Of a stretch of 37,612 bases of DNA, positions 33,391-37,612 are shown piece by piece. Position numbers and translations under genes: made by a program. The stretch is from Vulcanimicrobiota bacterium (GTDB taxonomy: Bacteria; Pseudomonadota; Gammaproteobacteria; Xanthomonadales; Rhodanobacteraceae), in assembly GCA_903970555.1 (NCBI GenBank), contig CAJCJD010000032.1, positions 1-37,612 of the forward strand. Reading direction: 5' to 3'. The notes beneath the pieces were generated by a model. It had not been told where the DNA came from. It worked only from the letters and a program-made list of their open reading frames with translations, and ran no database searches. Position 1 is the stretch's first letter. Every line of letters starts with the position of its first letter.

Positions 33391-33510
33391 ATGGCTAAGC
33401 CCGATGATACGGCACTCGTTTGTCCCCGTCCCCCGTTGCGAGTGCGCGCAACGTATTTCTTCACCGTCGTTTTCCCCAAGCGATGTCGGGCAATCAGGGC
33501 TAACAGCTAA
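33391..33510 (+). CDS. 39-residue ORF with a strong ribosome-binding site
   Basis: GAGGAG about six bases before the ATG is an ideal ribosome-binding site. The product begins MAKPDDTALVCPRPPLRVRA, continues TYFFTVVFPKRCRAIRANS, and is basic with one short hydrophobic patch. No family was recognised. It could be a leader peptide for the 33641 gene (130 bases downstream, separated by two hairpins) or a small protein in its own right. The case rests on the start signal and position, not on similarity. Confidence 0.45.
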   Translation: MAKPDDTALVCPRPPLRVRATYFFTVVFPKRCRAIRANS

Positions 33511-33537
33511 ACGGACCATCCAATCCCGATAGTTCTT

Positions 33538-33585
33538 GCAGGATTTTTCCTGCAGCCCTTCACGCCGTATGCAATGTACGGCGTG
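33538..33585 (+). promoter_or_regulatory. Two tandem hairpins between small genes
   Basis: GCAGGA-TTTT-TCCTGC (33538-33553) is followed by CACGCCGTA-TGCAATG-TACGGCGTG (33561-33585). Both stems are perfect. They separate the 39-residue ORF from the 96-residue gene and could be terminator and antiterminator structures or mRNA stabilisers. Confidence 0.5.
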
Positions 33586-33640
33586 ATCTACGCACATGGT
33601 CGCCGTCCGCGACCGACTTCATCGCGCAAAGGAGACTTCG

Positions 33641-33931
33641 ATGAAAGAGAAAGCCCCAGGAGCTTGGCTCACCCTCAACACCAGCTACTACCCCGCCCCC
33701 ATCGGCAACCCGCTTGCCCTGCTGGACGATTCGTACATGCTGCTGGAACGTGCTCATGGCATCGTCCAACTCATGCGAGATGCGCTGCAACTCTCGCCCT
33801 GCGTGGACACGCGCTCGCTAACGCTTGCTTTAAAAGCCGTCGAGACGTTGATGGAAATGAGCGCTGGGTCTGCCGAGGCGGCACATGTGCGCTTTGTGGA
33901 AATTGGGGATGGGTGGAATACCAGCCACTGA
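33641..33931 (+). CDS. 96-residue helical protein, unknown function
   Basis: The ATG at 33641 follows AAGGAG at about six bases; the open frame upstream lacks any signal. The product begins MKEKAPGAWLTLNTSYYPAP. It then has two helices with a heptad-like pattern: LLDDSYMLLERAHGIVQLMR, and after SPCVDTRS a second one, LALKAVETLMEMSAGSAEAA. It is cytoplasmic. It resembles small two-helix proteins (DUF3077-like) of pseudomonads in layout, but the similarity is too weak to assign. A terminator follows its stop by less than ten bases, so it is the last gene of its unit. Confidence 0.68.
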   Translation: MKEKAPGAWLTLNTSYYPAPIGNPLALLDDSYMLLERAHGIVQLMRDALQLSPCVDTRSLTLALKAVETLMEMSAGSAEAAHVRFVEIGDGWNTSH

Positions 33932-33937
33932 AGTGGT

Positions 33938-33981
33938 GGCCAGAGTCGTGCTTTGAAAATGACTCTGACCCCATTTTTTTT
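33938..33981 (+). terminator. Intrinsic terminator after the 96-residue gene
   Basis: CAGAGTC and GACTCTG pair (extended imperfectly by GG/CC), followed by a run of eight T. GACTCTGACCCCATTT is also the sequence of a common gammaproteobacterial intergenic repeat. Confidence 0.75.
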
Positions 33982-34187
33982 ATCGTCATGTTGACTACTG
34001 TCGGGTAGGCATTCGGATCTACAAGAACTTCCGGAATCTTGTAGTTCTTTTCTGAATTTCGCGAAGGCTGCATCAACCTATTGACGACGGTGTCCACGCT
34101 ACTGCACTGTTGCAAACAAGACCCAAGGCTGGGCAGGATCGACCGCTCGACGCCATGGCAGGTTAAAACGCACAAAGGGAGTGGGAT

Positions 34188-34877
34188 ATGCGCCGTCGCC
34201 TCAGTAGGTCACAACAAGCCGCGTTCAAGGCCGCAGTAGGGTGTATGCTGGTAGCGTTGGGAAGTGTCGATGCGCAACAGCCACCCACACTATCATCGGT
34301 AACTGTTTCCGCGACTGTCGTCACCGAAGATGAAGTTGGGGTTATTCAGGCGGAAGAAGTTCTTCCCAATACGACAACCGAGATAACACTGGGCACTGAA
34401 ATGCCGTTCAAAATGTCTCCACACGTTACGTGTCTGCTTGCGTATTTAGTGCAGCAGCGGGAGGCCGGCGATTATTCCGACTTGTCGAACGCAAATGCCC
34501 CATTAACTGTCCCCATCCCAATTGCCTATGCAAATCCAATAGATATAACGAATAAATCCAGTCAAGAATATCAATTCGGTGGCGTTAATGGGACCCGGGA
34601 CAACATGGTGATTTTTCCGAATATCGCGGATGGCATGGGTGCAGCGATTTCATCCATAGAAACGTATGCAGGTTTGAACTACAACATAGCCGGACTTATC
34701 AATGTGTGGGCGCCGTCAGCCACCAATCCTTATGCGCAAGCGAATATGGCAGCGGACTTGGGGATTACAACTACACAACTTGCGAACATCAGATTAATTG
34801 ATCTAACCACTGCTGGACAGTACGATGTCATTGCAGCGTTCGCGTGGCAGGAAGGCTTAAAACCGAACGGATGTTAA
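34188..34877 (+). CDS. Exported protein with a 'structural protein P5'-like domain
   Basis: GGGAGTGGGAT precedes the ATG. The 229-residue product has an Arg-rich start and signal peptide ending GSVDA before QQPP. Residues about 105-215 resemble the domain of phage-encoded proteins annotated 'structural protein P5' or virion protein: an opening NP.D/NI.N motif (NPIDITNKSS), then FPNIADGMGAAISSIETYAG, NYNIAGLINVWAPSATNPYA and NMAADLGIT. In typical members these read NPGNIRNNN, an F...GIRA segment, and INRWAP..EN...Y. In phages this domain lies in capsid-linked or lysis-associated proteins and may act on peptidoglycan; that activity is inference. Two cysteines (CLLAYL; final PNGC) could pair. 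The base composition is AT-richer than left of 32 kb. The ankyrin gene follows 49 bases downstream. Confidence 0.7.
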   Translation: MRRRLSRSQQAAFKAAVGCMLVALGSVDAQQPPTLSSVTVSATVVTEDEVGVIQAEEVLPNTTTEITLGTEMPFKMSPHVTCLLAYLVQQREAGDYSDLSNANAPLTVPIPIAYANPIDITNKSSQEYQFGGVNGTRDNMVIFPNIADGMGAAISSIETYAGLNYNIAGLINVWAPSATNPYAQANMAADLGITTTQLANIRLIDLTTAGQYDVIAAFAWQEGLKPNGC

Positions 34878-34926
34878 TGCAATGAACGATATATACGGAT
34901 TAATCGTGATTTGTCGAGGAAACTTT

Positions 34927-35682
34927 ATGAATACGGCGAAGCGCTTTATCACGCTGGTGGTGTTGTGGATGACCTGCGCGTGTCTGATGTATGGCCGTCC
35001 GGTAATGGCAGATGATCAACGAGACCCTTTGTGCACTACCATGCATTCCTCGTCGGATCTGGACTCTGTTAGTTCTGCAAATCATTTTATTAGGTTACTC
35101 AATCAGTCATACCCCGGGCAATCAGAGCAGGTCGCAAAACTTGCGCCCGTGGTGTATACCATCGCTTTCGACGATACGGCAGCTCTGCAAACAGCCATAG
35201 GAAAGGGATTAGATCCTAATACGGTGCTCGTTTTGACGTTTGTTGATCCCTATGCTCCTAACGCGAAGCCAATCCAGTCAAAGATGTCTTTGCTAGATGT
35301 GGCGACAAGCACCTGTAGCGCGCATGTCGCTGAACTTTTAGTCGAGCGCGGTGCAAACGTGAATGGAGGTGGGCAAGCTGTCCCGCTCGTCACAGCGGCG
35401 GCATTTGGCGCGGACAATTTGGTTGTGTATTTATTGGACCACGGTGCAGACGTAGATCGAAAGGACTTTAACAACGATACGGCACTCGCATCTGCCGTTG
35501 TGCAAGGACATGCCTCAACGGTAAAAATCCTTCTCGATCACGGAGCTAATCCCAACCAGACAACTGTATTCCATGAGGTCCCGCTGGTTGATGCCAGCAG
35601 CGACAGTACGATTAAGAAAATGCTGATCGATCATGGAGCTACTAACTCTGCACTTCCAAAGGCATCAACTCAAAGCAATTGA
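34927..35682 (+). CDS. Exported ankyrin-repeat protein
   Basis: The ATG at 34927 follows GAGGAAAC; an earlier in-frame ATG at 34882 would spoil the signal peptide. The 251-residue product has a signal ending GRPVMA before DDQRDP. After a helical region of about 60 residues come four ankyrin repeats (about 65-230): AALQTAIGKGLDPNT, SLLDVATSTCSAHVAELLVE, LVTAAAFGADNLVVYLLDHG, and TALASAVVQGHASTVKILLD. Ankyrin repeats bind other proteins. Periplasmic ankyrin proteins are known as partners of secreted enzymes, for example as immunity proteins of type VI effectors. Gene order and shared export suggest that it binds the P5-like protein encoded just upstream. Composition is AT-rich like its neighbours. 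Confidence 0.85.
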   Translation: MNTAKRFITLVVLWMTCACLMYGRPVMADDQRDPLCTTMHSSSDLDSVSSANHFIRLLNQSYPGQSEQVAKLAPVVYTIAFDDTAALQTAIGKGLDPNTVLVLTFVDPYAPNAKPIQSKMSLLDVATSTCSAHVAELLVERGANVNGGGQAVPLVTAAAFGADNLVVYLLDHGADVDRKDFNNDTALASAVVQGHASTVKILLDHGANPNQTTVFHEVPLVDASSDSTIKKMLIDHGATNSALPKASTQSN

Positions 35683-35948
35683 TGAGACGTATCGGCAGCA
35701 CCATCGATGGCAAACGCTGCTGTTGCCCTCGTCGGTGCTGTCCGAGTTCAATGCCATTAGTTCACACTTGACGTAACGCTCCGATCGCAGAATTCGTCGT
35801 AAAAGACTCCTCCGGCGGCAGTGGGGCTTCCTTGGATTCTTCTTCTTTGATCGACACTGCGTGTGAACGTATTCGTAGCGCCTCACACGCGGCCGATCTG
35901 CCCCGGGGATGGCATCATTTACGAAAATCCAGACTGTGAGTCGCGTCT

Positions 35949-36725
35949 ATGGTCCACGTCATCAATCGGCTATATAGCCGTGAGTTCGACTATCCGAAAT
36001 CTTTAAAAAGCAAAGTCAATTATATGATCGCCACTCTTCCGAGGAGCGGCAGCACCTATTTCGCGATCCAACTGTGGAGAACAGGCATCCTTGGCGCCCC
36101 GATGGAGTATTTCAATTTCGGCCTCATGCCTCAGATTCTGCAAGGATTTGGCTTTAGCGAAAAAAATCCGAAGAGCCTTAACAGCAAACAGATGAAGCGG
36201 TACGTACGGCTCCTAAAGAGCCTGCGCACCTCACCAAATGGAGTATTCGGCTACAAGATGTTCATGCCGACGTTTCACGACATGTTGCGTTATTTCCCTC
36301 ACATATACGACGACATACAACCCGACGTCATCATATTTTTGACAAGAGACGATTTGGTAGGGCAGGCCATATCTTACTCAAGGGCCGTCATGACCAAAAT
36401 GTGGTTCGCCAACGATCACAGCCCTTTCGAGGCCTCATACGATTATGCGCACATAAAATCGAGCCTCGATACAATTAAAAAGCAATACGCCTTTTGGGAA
36501 GGTGTTTTCAGACAGTCTAAGATTGATCCTATCCGCGTGAGCTACGAAAAATTGATATATTCGACTCAGGATGTTGTTCATGACGTGCTGCGTGAAATGG
36601 GCATGAAACCTCATGTCAAGGAACTGTCGATTCCTTTGATTGACAAACAATCCGATGAAGTAACCGAGGAATGGCGGTCGCGCTTTATTGAAGACGACAG
36701 ACGCTTGGATGGAAGATCGCCGTGA
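35949..36725 (+). CDS. Stf0-type sulfotransferase
   Basis: The 258-residue product has the PAPS-binding 5'-phosphosulfate loop LPRSGSTYFAIQLWRTG near residues 30-46, followed by GAPMEYFNF and FGYKMFMPTFHDML. Further on are the 3'-phosphate-binding block IIFLTRDDLVGQAISYSRA and the IRVSYEKLIY region. These are the features of Stf0 (PF09037), whose mycobacterial founder sulfates trehalose at position 2 in sulfolipid synthesis. The acceptor here is unknown; a carbohydrate is likely. The enzyme is cytosolic. The start has no clear ribosome-binding site. Composition is AT-rich and there are no sulfate-activation genes nearby, suggesting horizontal acquisition. It is not tightly linked to the ankyrin gene (266-base gap). 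Confidence 0.85.
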   Translation: MVHVINRLYSREFDYPKSLKSKVNYMIATLPRSGSTYFAIQLWRTGILGAPMEYFNFGLMPQILQGFGFSEKNPKSLNSKQMKRYVRLLKSLRTSPNGVFGYKMFMPTFHDMLRYFPHIYDDIQPDVIIFLTRDDLVGQAISYSRAVMTKMWFANDHSPFEASYDYAHIKSSLDTIKKQYAFWEGVFRQSKIDPIRVSYEKLIYSTQDVVHDVLREMGMKPHVKELSIPLIDKQSDEVTEEWRSRFIEDDRRLDGRSP

Positions 36726-37046
36726 CACAATTCCACGATCACGAGTGATGCGCGCTATGTGTCAGTAAAGACGTGAATGCTGCTGCCAATATTGATACCG
36801 CTTTCCCCTTGTCTTGACGATACCGAATGATTGCCGTTGACACCAATTTCAACCATATGGCACCCACATTCTTGCCCACTATGTGCGCGGCATCCATGAT
36901 TCCTGTCGGGATCTCTATTGAAGCCGATGGACACGGTCGTGCATGTTGCGCCTGAGGGAGTAGAGCGAAACAGGACAAATTGTCTCTGTAAGGTCCGCCT
37001 CCACCCAGAGTAGACCTTTCCATGGGCTAGGACGGCCTACCGGTGA
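36726..37046. other. Region without a supportable gene
   Basis: Both strands have protein-like short ORFs (about 42 codons on plus from 36827; 94 on minus from 37023) but neither has a ribosome-binding site. It may hold further fragments of the decayed gene to its right. Confidence 0.4.
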
Positions 37047-37370
37047 CTAGGCCGCGGAATCGTTATGGACGAGGCGCACGGCATCGCTGATGGCTGTGAC
37101 CGCTTCCACCGGAACGTCCCTAACCTTAGCTCTGCACGGCCGCCCAATCGAGCCTTGCTCCGTCTGACAGTTCTTCGTAATAAAGCAAGTCGAAAATAAA
37201 CCAAACTTGTAATGACGGTTACCCAGATAGCCTTTGAAAGTTAGCTATCGATTGAAATCATCGCCCGCTGCGATCTTGCCGTTCACCGTAGCCGTCCATT
37301 GATACTTTCCGACTGGTAGCGGCGGGAAACCTACTGAAACAGCATGCTCCTCGCTGGTACCAAAAGACAT
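37047..37370 (-). pseudogene. Gene remnant interrupted by one in-frame TAG
   Basis: One minus-strand frame reads from ATG at 37370 (MSFGTSEEHAVSVGFPPLPV, then GKYQWTATVNGKIAAGDDFN) to a TAG at 37245-37247. It then continues in the same frame with protein-like sequence (LTFKGYLGNRHYKFGLFSTC, TKNCQTEQGS, VRDVPVEAVTAISDAVRLVH) to a TAG at 37047-37049. That makes 107 sense codons broken once. There is no ribosome-binding site; the ATG lies directly against the tRNA terminator, so the original 5' end has probably been lost. No family was recognised. Amber readthrough is possible but less likely than decay. Confidence 0.45.
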
Positions 37371-37371
37371 A

Positions 37372-37400
37372 AAAAAACCCGCCATTTAGGCGGGTTTTTT
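37372..37400 (-). terminator. Intrinsic terminator of the tRNA-Gln transcript
   Basis: AAAAAACCCGCC, loop ATTTA, and GGCGGGTTTTTT form a perfect 12-base stem with a T-tract when read on the minus strand, 40 bases downstream of the tRNA 3' end. Confidence 0.9.
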
Positions 37401-37440
37401 ATCTTGCTGAAATGTTCCGGTACAACATGGAACACCGGTT

Positions 37441-37514
37441 TGGCTGGGAGACTAGGATTCGAACCTAGATAAACGGAGTCAGAGTCCGTTGTCCTACCGT
37501 TAGACGATCTCCCA
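37441..37514 (-). tRNA. tRNA-Gln (anticodon CUG)
   Basis: The minus strand folds as a 74-base tRNA. The acceptor stem TGGGAGA pairs with TCTCCCA. The D-arm contains TAACGGTAG, and the anticodon arm ACGGA-CTCTGAC-TCCGT places CTG at positions 34-36. The T-arm has TAGGTTCGAATCCTA, and the CCA end is encoded. The U-G start of the acceptor stem is usual for glutamine tRNAs. Confidence 0.97.
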
Positions 37515-37582
37515 ATGTCGTGCCGAGCCGGTGCGCTCTGACTTGATGCACCGGACGGTCGAATCGCGGCCTCTTGCGAGGA

Positions 37583-37612
37583 TTAGCGCTTCGAGAACTG
37601 GGTAGCGCGACG
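37583..37612 (-). CDS. Possible 3' end of a gene upstream of the tRNA
   Basis: Reading leftward from the window edge, one frame gives RRATQFSKR and then TAA, 68 bases before the tRNA. Its basic ending looks like the tail of a protein, but nine residues are too few to identify it or to exclude chance. Confidence 0.25.
   Translation of the reverse strand, partial: RRATQFSKR

Noticed and set aside
33171-33479. 102-residue minus-strand ORF
   Set aside because: It runs antisense through several hairpins and the 39-residue ORF, and its ATG lacks a ribosome-binding site.
36739-37023. 94-residue minus-strand ORF
   Set aside because: It has no ribosome-binding site and no family resemblance. A plus-strand ORF in the same place looks equally plausible, so neither is supported.
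1-37612. CRISPR arrays, rRNA genes, integrases and complete insertion sequences
   Set aside because: No regularly spaced repeats, rRNA sequence, tyrosine or serine recombinase, or transposase was seen on either strand.

Overview
The window is gammaproteobacterial. The best guess is a Xanthomonadales member of the Rhodanobacteraceae/Xanthomonadaceae type (Dyella, Luteibacter or Frateuria-like). This rests on moderately high GC, a TonB-receptor N-terminal module of the kind seen in xanthomonads, many TonB-C-terminal-domain proteins and dispersed ATGTCCGC palindromes. The genus is inference. Only two features are clearly household items: class II fumarase (fumC) and a tRNA-Gln(CUG) near the right end. 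Most of the rest is accessory or envelope-related.

Layout. 1-6.0 kb: a secreted penicillin-acylase-family enzyme (cut by the left edge), a divergent acyltransferase-3 membrane protein, an ECF sigma factor translationally coupled to a four-helix membrane protein, and a one-chain ThrE-type exporter. 6.3-9.5 kb: fumC, a periplasmic DUF4142 protein and an isochorismatase-family hydrolase. 9.6-14.4 kb: a patchwork of small envelope genes separated by degenerate copies of one palindromic repeat. It holds a stand-alone TonB-receptor N-terminal-like domain, two small membrane proteins, and two TonB-C-terminal-domain proteins, one of them a lipoprotein with a BamE-like tail. 14.5-16.7 kb: a three-gene operon with two ATGA overlaps, made of two tiny exported or membrane-inserted proteins followed by a double-retropepsin/TPR protein.

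17-22.2 kb: small-protein territory (a 106-aa membrane protein; 57-, 34-, 57- and 67-aa proteins; a Ser/Ala-rich protein) around a CPBP intramembrane protease with a helical-repeat N-terminus. 22.4-27.9 kb: a cysteine-less AhpD-like protein, an XRE/MmyB-type regulator, and a tight operon of two MacB-type permeases plus an M23 (LytM) protein. That operon has no ATPase gene next to it and is preceded by a cluster of TGTCCG repeats. 28.0-32.1 kb: a DUF1028 protein, a large inverted repeat, and a secreted GH78 alpha-L-rhamnosidase.

32.4-37.6 kb: a TonB-like exported protein, a region rich in hairpins and small ORFs, then a visibly AT-richer segment. That segment holds a secreted protein resembling the phage 'structural protein P5' fold, a secreted ankyrin-repeat protein, a Stf0-type sulfotransferase, and a gene remnant broken by one TAG, ending at the tRNA-Gln terminator.

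The best candidates for undescribed biology are: the exported P5-like/ankyrin pair (possible toxin-immunity or envelope module); the ATGA-coupled three-gene retropepsin operon; the ATPase-less permease pair joined to a zinc-ligand-deficient M23 protein; the TonB-BamE-like lipoprotein; and several small genes under 60 codons with good ribosome-binding sites.
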